Assembly (NCBI GenBank): GCA_963738025.1
Contig: CAVTWA010000067.1
Location: forward strand, 248,001-312,000
Reading direction: 5' to 3'
DNA length: 64,000 bases
DNA from: 20CM-2-55-15 sp963738025
Lineage (GTDB): Bacteria > Acidobacteriota > Terriglobia > 20CM-2-55-15
A program made the translations under genes and the position numbers. Below are positions 18,620 to 26,572 of this stretch, in pieces (position 1 is the stretch's first letter; each line of letters opens with the position of its first letter). A model generated the notes under the pieces. The model saw only the letters and a program-made list of their open reading frames with translations, ran no database searches and was not told the DNA's origin.

Positions 18620-20434
18620 ATGTTTTCCACTGCGAACCTCGCCGAGGTCCTATCCAAAGTCAATGACGGCATATGTGTCTTTGACGAAACCGGAGAGGTC
18701 GCCTTCGTCAATGAAAGGGCCTCGCAATTGCTTGCGCCCGCTGATGATGAATTCCGGCAGAAGATCAAAGCCGGTTTTGCCGATCACGCTGCCAGGCGTT
18801 TTGAACACCTTCACGACAGCCTCAATCGATGGTTCGAGCACCAGACGTATCCCAACGCGGACGGCAGCTTCATCTTGATCTCGCGTGACATCACGTCGCG
18901 TCATCGGATGGAGGAGGCTTTAAGAGCCAGCGAGGAACGATTCCGGCGATTGATCGAGTCGAACATCATCGGCGTCATCGTCGTGGAGGCTGGTTTCATC
19001 ACGGAAGCCAATGACGTCTTCCTCAATATTGTGGGGGCGACTCGCACGGATCTGGTCACTCGACAGCTGCACTGGCGGGAAATGACTCCCTTGGAATACC
19101 ACGATGCGGATGCAAAGGCCCGCACCGAACTGAAAACCGCCGGAGTATTTACCCCCTACGAAAGAGAATTCTTCCGGAAAGACGGCAGCCGGGTGCCCAT
19201 TCTACTGAGCGGCGTCACCATCGAGGGTCCGCCGAACACTCCCGAAACCCTGTGTCTGGTGATGGATCTTTCCGAAAGGCGCCGATCCGAAGAACGGCTG
19301 AGATCACTGGTCGAATGCAGCAAGATTCTGGCATCCTCGCTCGAATCCGAAAATACCCTGCCGGAGCTTGCCGAATTCGTCGTCTCCCATTTAGTCGACG
19401 CATGCGCGGTCTTCGTTCGAGAAGACCATCACCTCGTTAAAATAGCTACGGCGCAACGCGCACCCGTGGAGCGGGCAGCCGATTTCAACCCCGCCGATCT
19501 GAAGGCTGTCATGGCAGGAGGAAATCCTGAGGTCATTCTGACACCAGTGTCGCGCGTTCTCATGCCGATCCGGGCCCGCGGCGAAGTGACCGGTCTTCTC
19601 GCAGTCAGTTCGATGCGGCCATGGGCTTTCGACGGCGAAGATCTGCATCTGTTCGAGGAATTGGCCCGCCGGATCGGGCTGGTGCTGGAAAACGCCCGCA
19701 TGTACCACGAAACGTACAAGGCAAACCGTTTGAAAGACGAATTTGTCGCCATCGTCTCACACGAGTTGCGCACGCCGCTGACGCCGATTCTGGGCGGTGT
19801 TTACATGATGCGGAGCGAACCGGACGACCGCAGCGTTTTCTCGCGGGCATTGGATATCATCGAACGCAATGCGAAGACGCAGGTCAAGATCGTCGATGAC
19901 CTGCTCGAGGTTTCACGCGCCGTCAGTGGGAAATTGCGGCTGAATATGGAAAGCGTCGATCTCAAGCACGTCCTGCAAGCGGCTCTGGACACCGTTCGGC
20001 CGGCGAGTGACGCCAAGGGCATCGAGATCGAATTACGCATGGAGCCCGGTAGCGGTGTCGTGTCTGGAGATGCCGATCGGCTTCAGCAGGTGTTCTGGAA
20101 CCTTCTGGCAAATGCGGTGAAGTTCACACCGAATTCGGGCCGGATCGTCGTCGAGTTAGCCGAATCCGAAGGTCACGTGGAAGTCAGGGTCATCGACACC
20201 GGCATCGGCATCCATCCGGAGTTCCTGCCCCACGTTTTTGACAAATTCCGCCAGGCCGACACGTCTCGCACGCGCTTGTACGGTGGACTGGGACTCGGAC
20301 TCGCCATCGTTCGCCATCTGGTCGAATCTCACGGCGGGACGGTTCAGGCGCTGAGCTCAGGCGACGATGCCGGATCGACCTTCACCGTCCGCTTGCCTTT
20401 GCGACCGTCCGCCGACGCGGCAACTACGGGGTGA
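18620..20434 (+). CDS. PAS-PAS-GAF sensor histidine kinase
   Basis: The frame is open from a TTG at 18581, but the ATG at 18620 starts the first PAS domain and is preferred (604 residues). Domains in order: PAS about 5-105; PAS about 108-225 ending in the L-V-M-D-L-S-E-R-R linker; GAF about 240-370; HisKA with the phospho-acceptor motif V-S-H-E-L-R-T-P-L near 385; HATPase with N-L-L-A-N-A-V-K-F-T-P near 500 and G-L-G-L-A-I-V-R near 560. There is no transmembrane helix, so it senses a cytoplasmic signal. No response regulator is adjacent. Confidence 0.9.
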   Translation: MFSTANLAEVLSKVNDGICVFDETGEVAFVNERASQLLAPADDEFRQKIKAGFADHAARRFEHLHDSLNRWFEHQTYPNADGSFILISRDITSRHRMEEALRASEERFRRLIESNIIGVIVVEAGFITEANDVFLNIVGATRTDLVTRQLHWREMTPLEYHDADAKARTELKTAGVFTPYEREFFRKDGSRVPILLSGVTIEGPPNTPETLCLVMDLSERRRSEERLRSLVECSKILASSLESENTLPELAEFVVSHLVDACAVFVREDHHLVKIATAQRAPVERAADFNPADLKAVMAGGNPEVILTPVSRVLMPIRARGEVTGLLAVSSMRPWAFDGEDLHLFEELARRIGLVLENARMYHETYKANRLKDEFVAIVSHELRTPLTPILGGVYMMRSEPDDRSVFSRALDIIERNAKTQVKIVDDLLEVSRAVSGKLRLNMESVDLKHVLQAALDTVRPASDAKGIEIELRMEPGSGVVSGDADRLQQVFWNLLANAVKFTPNSGRIVVELAESEGHVEVRVIDTGIGIHPEFLPHVFDKFRQADTSRTRLYGGLGLGLAIVRHLVESHGGTVQALSSGDDAGSTFTVRLPLRPSADAATTG

Positions 20435-21996
20435 ATTGCAGCACGACCCGCACCTTGACGGGCAGCGGTTCGAACTCCCATTGACGAACAGCCGCAGTGG
20501 CGAGAGTTCCGAACAGTTCCGGCGTTGCCGAAACCAGCCACACGCCTCCGGCTTTTCCAGCCTCGGTGATCTGCACATCGACGATCACTTCTCCGGATAG
20601 CTTCTGATCCGCCAGATCGGCGGGATAATACGGCGGCACAACGGTTCTCAATTCGGGTCGCAGTTCAGAATCGGACGATAGTTCGTATCGGACATGTTGA
20701 GCACTGCCCTGTACATAAGACCGCCACGCAGGAGTTGCGTCCTCGACGACCTTCGCAGGCATCGGCAGAAGCGCCTCGGCTGCAGCTGCTTTTTGTTTCA
20801 GGCGGACGGCAGTTTCGATGTCCCGAACGTCATCCGAATAGATCTTCGTCAACGCCAGATACACCCGGGGATTACGCGTCCCCATTGCCGCTGCTTCCTC
20901 CAGTAAATTCCGCACCGCCGGAATCTGACTGTCGCCCAGTTCGACCAGCTGGACCGCGGCGCGCGGTCCAAGGAAGGGATCCAGCAAGGCATCGACGAAA
21001 AATTCTCTCGCTGCCGGATCGCGGCGCAATCTTCGCCAGAATCCCCCGGTAATAAGAGACGCGCGTGGAGTCGGGCTTCTGACCGGCCAGACTCTCCAGA
21101 TGACGCCGCGCATCGTCAAATTTGCCGTTCGCCAGAAATATCTCGGCGATAGACATCTGGGCTTCGGTTTCGGAAATAGGATCGATACCCATCGACCATC
21201 CCTCATGCGAAACCTTCACCACTTTCCGCGTCGGATGCTCGATCGAAGTCTTGACATAACTCTGAAAACCGATTTCCAGATCGCGATTGCTCACCTTCAG
21301 ATACTGCAGCAGATCGGCTTCACCTTTCGCCAGCGCATCGAGGTAGCTCTTGAATCGAGCTGCATATTCCCCATGCATCATGTAATGCGTGAAAGCCCAG
21401 GCCTGAGCGTAGAACACACTGGCCTTGGACGATTCGTTGTAGTAGGGCGACGACAAATCAACCGCAAAGAAATCCTGCAAGGGAAGGAGCCCGACGGATT
21501 TGAGGGTTTGCAAGCGTTCGGGCTGGATCGCACCCAGAGATACCTCGTCTCCACCAATCTCTGCGGTTGAGAAGTATTCGGCCAGGCCTTCGTTGAGCCA
21601 GACGGGCTTGCTGGCGAGACTGCGGGCGAGAAAGTAATGCGAGAGTTCGTGATAGGCAATACTGGTCAGGTTCGCCGAAAGCGCACGGCCGGACAGGACA
21701 ATGAAGTCGCGGTCCTCCCCGCGCTGATAATAACCAGCCACCGGGACCTTGCGCCCGTTGTACTCGGGTTCAAGTTCCTTCATCGTTCCTTCGTCGCCGA
21801 TCAGCAGAACCTCGATCGGTAATTCGGGCAGCTCGGCATTCCGGAACGCGAAGCTGCCCAGAAGCTGATGAAACGCTTCGAGTTCCTTTAATACCGCCTT
21901 TGCTTTGTCCTCTCCCGCGGAAGATTTGACAATGTAAGTGTCCGAACTGACCTGAACCCAGGAAAGAAAAAGGGAGAAGACCAGAGCACCAACCAT
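20424..21996 (-). CDS. Secreted zinc peptidase (peptidase-MA type) with TPR and TonB C-terminal domain, split by a frameshift
   Basis: Two overlapping frames encode one protein. The upstream part (from 21996) has a signal peptide and the gluzincin motif A-Y-H-E-L-S-H with its third zinc ligand in L-N-E-G-L-A-E-Y-F near residue 150, followed by helical TPR-like repeats. The downstream part (to 20424) continues the helical repeats and ends with a TonB C-terminal-like domain (Y-P-A-D-L-A-D-Q-K-L-S-G-E-V-I-V-D-V). The break lies at about 21021-21030. Removing one base there joins L-A-K-I to R-D-P-A-A-R-E-F-F without a gap. The product would be an exported peptidase of about 520 residues. Its 3' end overlaps the convergent kinase gene by 11 bases. 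Confidence 0.75.
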
Positions 21997-22100
21997 AGCG
22001 GGCCAAGTTTAGCACTGTAATGCTAGAATCACCCGGCCATGGCGCGCAGATTCAGGATTGGCTTGCTACGCCAGCCGGGCCAGGGAGGCCGACCTCAGGT

Positions 22101-22160
22101 AAGAAGATTAGCCACAAAAAGGCGTAGCCGCGCTGAGCCTTTTTGTGGCAAATCTTCTTA
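22101..22160. repeat. Hairpin element of the GATTAGCCACAAAAAGGC family
   Basis: The arms AAGAAGATTAGCCACAAAAA and TTTTTGTGGCAAATCTTCTT pair with one mismatch. It sits one base after the M16 gene stop and can serve as its terminator. A related half element is at 53811-53855, next to the TonB receptor stop. Confidence 0.75.
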
Positions 22161-22161
22161 G

Positions 22162-23682
22162 CTAATTCGTGAGCCGCTTTCCCTCCGCGTCATAAACCTC
22201 GACAGGGCCATACTTTTCCATGATCGCCCTGATCTTGCTGACGTCCCCTACGGCGACGACCTGCAGATTATCGGGATTGATGTATTTCCGCGCGACGCGT
22301 TGAATGTCTTCCGCGCTGACCGCGGTAACCTTCGCTGGATAGGTATCCCAGTAGTCGGGCGGGAAACCATAAATCTTGCGGACGATGGCGTCACTCAGAA
22401 GTTCGTCCGGGCTTTCGAGAGAAAGCGCGAAAGAAGCGACAATGGCGCGCTTGGCTTCATCGAGTTCCGTTGGCGAGACTTTTTCCTCACGCAAACGCTG
22501 GAACTCTTTGAAGAACTCCGTCATGGCGCCTGCCGTCACTTCGGTACGAACGTCGCCGCCGGCGCTCCAGGGACCTGGATACTTCACCGCGGTGAAGTTG
22601 CTGTAGACGCCGTACGTGTATCCCTTCTCTTCACGCAGATTCAAGAAAAGCCGCCCCGTCGTGCCGCCCCCCAGAATGTGGTTTGCCACCGTAAGGGCAA
22701 AGTAATCCGGATCGCGGCGATCGATGGCGATGTTGCCCAGAACAACGGTCGTCTGAACGGAATTGGGACGGTCCACCAGTAAAACCTTCTTCGCCGTTAT
22801 GATTTTGGGATTTTCCGGCAGGATTTCTTTCAGATCTGATTTTTTCCATGCGGCCAATGCCCTTTCCAGCTTCGGCACGATTTCAGCCGCCTTCACGTCG
22901 CCGGTGATACCGAGGATCGCATTCTGCGGCGCATACCGGTCCTGATGCCATTTGGCCAGCATTGCCGGAGTGACAGCATCGATGGACTCACTCGTCGCCG
23001 AAACGATCGCCGCGGGATGAGAACCGTAGACGGCACGATTAAATCTTTCCCGCGAAAGGAAGTTCGGATTGGCGCGTTGCTGCCGCAACTGCGCTTTCAT
23101 TCTCTGCTTGAGCCGGTCCAGTTCGTCTGCCGGAAAGTTCGGGTTCAACAAAACGTCTGTCGCCAGAGCGAACCATTGATCGAAATTGTCGCTGAGCCCC
23201 GAAGCGTTCAGCACGGTGGAGGATGAGCCGAACCCGGACGCGGCAGAGATTTCCGCACCCAGCAGAGCAGCCTGCTCGGCAATCTGGACACTGCTTCTGG
23301 TCCTGGTGCCTTGTCTCAACATCTGGGCCGTGATATTCGCCAGGCCCGGCATATTCGCAGGTTCGAACAGCGGACCCGCGCCACTGATGTTGAGCTGAAC
23401 TGAAATCATCGGCAATCGATGGTTTTCCATGATCAATACCGTCAGACCATTCGACAGCGTCGCCTCGACGGGCCGCGGTAGAGTCACCTTCAATACTTCT
23501 TTCGAAACCGGCGCGCGGTTCTTCCGCTCGACTTTACTGAGGTCGGTGGAGTGCTCTTCCTGGGCGGCTACCGATCCCGATACACCCAGCATCAGAAGGA
23601 CCACGATCAGCGTAAGAATTCTTATCATTTGATGGCTGCGCGCTGCCGCGCTTGCATTCGCTCCGCTCATATTTCCGCTCAT
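22162..23682 (-). CDS. M16 family zinc-peptidase homologue lacking the catalytic motif
   Basis: A 506-residue exported protein with an M16 (pitrilysin/insulinase) fold: A-T-L-S-N-G-L-T-V-L-I-M-E-N near residue 76, and a second M16 domain with L-G-G-G-T-T-G-R-L-F near 345 and R-E-E-K-G-Y-T-Y-G-V. Where active enzymes have H-x-x-E-H, this one has N-M-P-G-L-A-N-I-T, so the zinc ligands are absent. It is probably the non-catalytic partner of the upstream gene, as in other M16 heterodimers. The ATG overlaps the partner's stop as ATGA, which fixes the start and implies translational coupling. Confidence 0.85.
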   Translation of the reverse strand: MSGNMSGANASAAARSHQMIRILTLIVVLLMLGVSGSVAAQEEHSTDLSKVERKNRAPVSKEVLKVTLPRPVEATLSNGLTVLIMENHRLPMISVQLNISGAGPLFEPANMPGLANITAQMLRQGTRTRSSVQIAEQAALLGAEISAASGFGSSSTVLNASGLSDNFDQWFALATDVLLNPNFPADELDRLKQRMKAQLRQQRANPNFLSRERFNRAVYGSHPAAIVSATSESIDAVTPAMLAKWHQDRYAPQNAILGITGDVKAAEIVPKLERALAAWKKSDLKEILPENPKIITAKKVLLVDRPNSVQTTVVLGNIAIDRRDPDYFALTVANHILGGGTTGRLFLNLREEKGYTYGVYSNFTAVKYPGPWSAGGDVRTEVTAGAMTEFFKEFQRLREEKVSPTELDEAKRAIVASFALSLESPDELLSDAIVRKIYGFPPDYWDTYPAKVTAVSAEDIQRVARKYINPDNLQVVAVGDVSKIRAIMEKYGPVEVYDAEGKRLTN

Positions 23683-25046
23683 CGCTGCCCTCCCGCTTCC
23701 GGCTTCGGCACCGTCGTCACGACTGTGCGATTGGCGTCCGTGAGATAGGTACGGGCGGCCTTCTGGATCTGCTCTTTGGTGACGCTCATTAATTTATCGT
23801 TCCCCGTATTGATGACGTTCGGATCGCCATAATAAACGGCATCCTGCCCCAGGTTCTGTGCGCGGTAGAGGGTGCCTTCGAGTTGTTCAACCTTTCCGCG
23901 TTTCACTTCCATGCGTACCTTTTGCAGTTCCGCGTCGGTCACGCCTTCGTTCTTGACGTGCTCGAGTTCTTCATAGACGAGCTTCTCGACTTCGGCAGGA
24001 TCTTTGCCTGGCGTTACAACAAGATCGACGATGAACAGCGACGGGCCTCGTCGTTCGTCGGGCCCGGCTCCCACCTGAACGGCGACTTGCTTATCTCTGA
24101 CCAGCTTCTGGTAGAAGCGCGACGACTGGCCGGTCGAAAGGATTTCGCCCAGTACATACATGGTGTAGAAATCCGGCGTGTTCCCCGCAGGAACCTTCCA
24201 GCCCATATCGATACGAGTCAGCTGAGCCAGCGGATCATTGAGAATCTTACGGCGCTCCGCAGTTTGTTTCGGTTCCGTCATATCGGGAGCCGGCGGAGCG
24301 GTTTGAGCCGGTATGCTGCCGAAATATTTGTCGATCTTCTGCAGCACGTCGGCTGTTTTGAAGTCGCCCACCAGCGACAAAACGGCGTTGTTGGGGGCGT
24401 AGTAAATCTTGAAGAAATTCTCGACATCTTTCAATGTCGCGGCGTCGAGGTCCTCCATCGATCCAATGGTCGAATGCTTGTAGGCGTAATCATCGTAGGC
24501 AGTCTCGAAGAGCGTATCGAATGTTTCACCGTAAGGCTGGTTCTGATGCGTTTGCCGCTTCTCTTCTTTCACGGTCTGCCGCTGATTTTCCAGATTTGCC
24601 GGCGTGATCGCCAGCGACCTCATGCGATCGGACTCCAGAAACAGGCCGAGATCCAGCTGATTGGCCGGAAGCGTCTCGTGGTACTCCGTACGATCCTGAC
24701 TGGTCGAGCCGTTCATGCCGCCGCCGTTATTCTCGATCAGCACGAAATGCTCGCCCTTACCCACATTCTGAGAACCTTGAAACATCATGTGTTCGAAAAG
24801 ATGCGCAAAACCTGTCCGTCCAGGCTTTTCGTCGCGCGAACCCACGTTGTAGGTCACCGATATCGAATAGGTGGGCGCGGAGTGATCTTCAGACAGGATC
24901 ACTCGCAGGCCGTTTTTCAGTTTGTGTTCGGTAAACTTCACCGACTGAGCCATGGCTGCGGGCACCGCCAGCAACAGCAAAAGCACAGCAATTGTCGAAG
25001 TTCGTTTCATTACGTTCAATTTGTTCTCTCCATCCAGTTGATGCAA
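23679..25046 (-). CDS. M16 family zinc metallopeptidase, catalytic subunit
   Basis: A 455-residue exported peptidase carrying the inverted zinc motif H-L-F-E-H near residue 85 (in F-A-H-L-F-E-H-M-M-F). The downstream glutamate region E-N-Q-R-Q-T-V-K-E-E-K-R is near 165. A signal peptide begins at M-K-R-T-S (ATG at 25010); an upstream ATG at 25046 and a TTG at 25022 with GGAGAG are alternative starts. It overlaps the 3' end of the ferredoxin-MBL gene and the start of the inactive M16 partner, so three genes form one transcript. The pair probably degrades peptides in the periplasm. Confidence 0.88.
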   Translation of the reverse strand: MHQLDGENKLNVMKRTSTIAVLLLLLAVPAAMAQSVKFTEHKLKNGLRVILSEDHSAPTYSISVTYNVGSRDEKPGRTGFAHLFEHMMFQGSQNVGKGEHFVLIENNGGGMNGSTSQDRTEYHETLPANQLDLGLFLESDRMRSLAITPANLENQRQTVKEEKRQTHQNQPYGETFDTLFETAYDDYAYKHSTIGSMEDLDAATLKDVENFFKIYYAPNNAVLSLVGDFKTADVLQKIDKYFGSIPAQTAPPAPDMTEPKQTAERRKILNDPLAQLTRIDMGWKVPAGNTPDFYTMYVLGEILSTGQSSRFYQKLVRDKQVAVQVGAGPDERRGPSLFIVDLVVTPGKDPAEVEKLVYEELEHVKNEGVTDAELQKVRMEVKRGKVEQLEGTLYRAQNLGQDAVYYGDPNVINTGNDKLMSVTKEQIQKAARTYLTDANRTVVTTVPKPEAGGQR

Positions 25047-25882
25047 TCGATCAACTTCTGATGCATCACCTCAAAAGGTAAATGCGCTCGTCGCCCGTGG
25101 CCAGGCAGGACCCATTCAAAACGGACGTCGAGCAACCGATTCATTGATTTTGTCTGTTCAGGCCAAGAGTACCATGCGACATCACGGAAGGCGATCAGTC
25201 CGCCCCGATTATCGGACCAGGCCAGGTGGTCCCCTGTAAACAGGAACTTATCCCGGTACAACAACACGATGTGCCCCCGGGTGTGGCCGGGAACAGGGAT
25301 CGCAACTAAATCCCGATCCAGCACCGTCGGCTGTTGCCCTTCGAAGAATTGCTCCGTTCGAATCCCGGCGGCATCGGCGCGGTGGATGATGCGTGGACAG
25401 TTGAAGTGTGCGTGAAACTTTTCATGGTCTGCAACATCATCACGATGCGAAAACACGATCAGAGATACTCCACCCAATTTTTCGATTCGTTCAACGAGTG
25501 TTCGGGCAAACCTGGGAGAATCAACGAGGATGTTCCCTTCGGGACGTGTAATTAAATAAGACGCTGCTCCGTAGGAATTGGGAGACGCATAACCGCAAAA
25601 ATATACATTTTCTGCGATTAACTCCGGATACGACGCGGCAGCGGCCCGGATATCCACCTTTTGCCGTGTTCCAATCGATCCTGTCGGACAGGCAACCAGC
25701 GCCATTGAGGCCTGATGTGTCTCGGGGTCGGATTCCGGCTGGTGGTAGACCGCGGAATGATCACCTTCGTCTTTGAAAACCGACGGGGCGATCTGTCGGC
25801 ACAAATCGCAATCGATGCAGGTATCGTCGACGAAGAAGGTTCCTTTTATGTTTTCAGAATAAGCACGGTTGGCATTAGCCAT
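25016..25882 (-). CDS. Ferredoxin-MBL-fold hydrolase fusion
   Basis: The 288-residue protein begins with a small ferredoxin domain (C-I-D-C-D-L-C at about 22-28 plus a distal C-P-T-G near 66), enough for one 4Fe-4S cluster. A metallo-beta-lactamase-fold domain from about 90 to the end follows. The metal motif is the variant S-H-R-D-D-V-A-D-H near 145, with later ligands in P-G-H-T-R-G-H, T-G-D-H and L-P-G-H-G. Such fusions are predicted redox-linked hydrolases or thioesterases; the substrate is unknown. It overlaps the M16 peptidase gene by 31 bases and probably shares its transcript with rpiB upstream. Confidence 0.8.
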   Translation of the reverse strand: MANANRAYSENIKGTFFVDDTCIDCDLCRQIAPSVFKDEGDHSAVYHQPESDPETHQASMALVACPTGSIGTRQKVDIRAAAASYPELIAENVYFCGYASPNSYGAASYLITRPEGNILVDSPRFARTLVERIEKLGGVSLIVFSHRDDVADHEKFHAHFNCPRIIHRADAAGIRTEQFFEGQQPTVLDRDLVAIPVPGHTRGHIVLLYRDKFLFTGDHLAWSDNRGGLIAFRDVAWYSWPEQTKSMNRLLDVRFEWVLPGHGRRAHLPFEVMHQKLIDCINWMERTN

Positions 25883-25891
25883 ACCTTGATT

Positions 25892-26506
25892 CTAAAGCAG
25901 TGCATCAATCTTCGCGACCCGGCGCCGGTGACGCTCCTCGACCAATTGGCTGGACAGCCACATCTGGACGATGCCCCGCATTTGTTCATTGGAGATCATC
26001 TTGCCGCCGAGCGTCAGGACGTTCGCTCCATTGTGTTCGCGGCTGTTGCGAGCTGAAGCTTCGTCGTAACACATTGCAGCGCGGACACCTGGGATCTTAT
26101 TGGCCGTCATGCAGGAGCCGATTCCAGCGCCATCGATCATAATGCCCAGATCGCAGGTTTTACGGGCTACGGCAAGCGCGACCGCTTGCGCGAAGTCGGG
26201 ATAATCGACAGGCTCCGTCGAGTTCGTTCCGAAATCCTGATACTCGTGGCCCTGATCCTGAAGAACTTTTTTCAGCGCCTCCTTCATCTCGAAGCCGCCA
26301 TGATCAGCGCCAATTGCAATTCGCAGCGGTGTTCGATTCGGGCCTGCTGTTACTGCAATGCGTTCGAGAACGATGTGCCTCTCGCGTGCGACATCTGCCG
26401 CCAGAGGCGTTACCAGTGCTTTTTTACTGATGCGCAACGTCGTGCCCCGCTCGAGGCTGCGGATATCGTCCTCTGTAATGAGAGTGCGGTCGGTAAGGTC
26501 CGGCAT
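25892..26506 (-). CDS. RpiB/LacAB-family sugar-phosphate isomerase with N-terminal extension
   Basis: Residues about 60-204 are an RpiB domain: I-A-I-G-A-D-H-G-G-F-E-M-K near 62 and C-Y-D-E-A-S-A-R-N-S-R-E-H-N-G-A-N-V-L near 145. In RpiB the catalytic Cys lies in C-G-T-G-I-G; here the segment is I-D-G-A-G-I-G-S-C, with Asp in that place, so it may act on another substrate. Residues 1-55 (I-T-E-D-D-I-R-S-L, then A-L-V-T-P-L-A-A-D-V-A-R-E) resemble an N-terminal segment that I recall from bacterial-microcompartment-associated enzymes, but no shell gene is present here. The gene precedes the ferredoxin-MBL gene by nine bases. Confidence 0.8.
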   Translation of the reverse strand: MPDLTDRTLITEDDIRSLERGTTLRISKKALVTPLAADVARERHIVLERIAVTAGPNRTPLRIAIGADHGGFEMKEALKKVLQDQGHEYQDFGTNSTEPVDYPDFAQAVALAVARKTCDLGIMIDGAGIGSCMTANKIPGVRAAMCYDEASARNSREHNGANVLTLGGKMISNEQMRGIVQMWLSSQLVEERHRRRVAKIDALL

Positions 26507-26530
26507 GCCGGAGGATGATAACAGTACAGC

Positions 26531-26568
26531 CGCGAATTACGCGAAGGTCGTTCGCGTAATTCGCGGTT
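26531..26568. terminator. Hairpin between the secreted Ig protein gene and rpiB-like gene
   Basis: The arms CCGCGAATTACGCGAA and TTCGCGTAATTCGCGG pair perfectly around a short loop. It lies four bases downstream of the stop of the large secreted protein gene and upstream of the RpiB-like start on the same strand, so it should separate the two transcripts. Confidence 0.7.
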
Positions 26569-26572
26569 GAGT

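Noticed and set aside
23883..25061. 392-codon plus-strand frame opposite the M16 peptidase gene
   Set aside because: The opposite strand encodes a complete M16 peptidase with its zinc motif; this frame is a GC-bias shadow.
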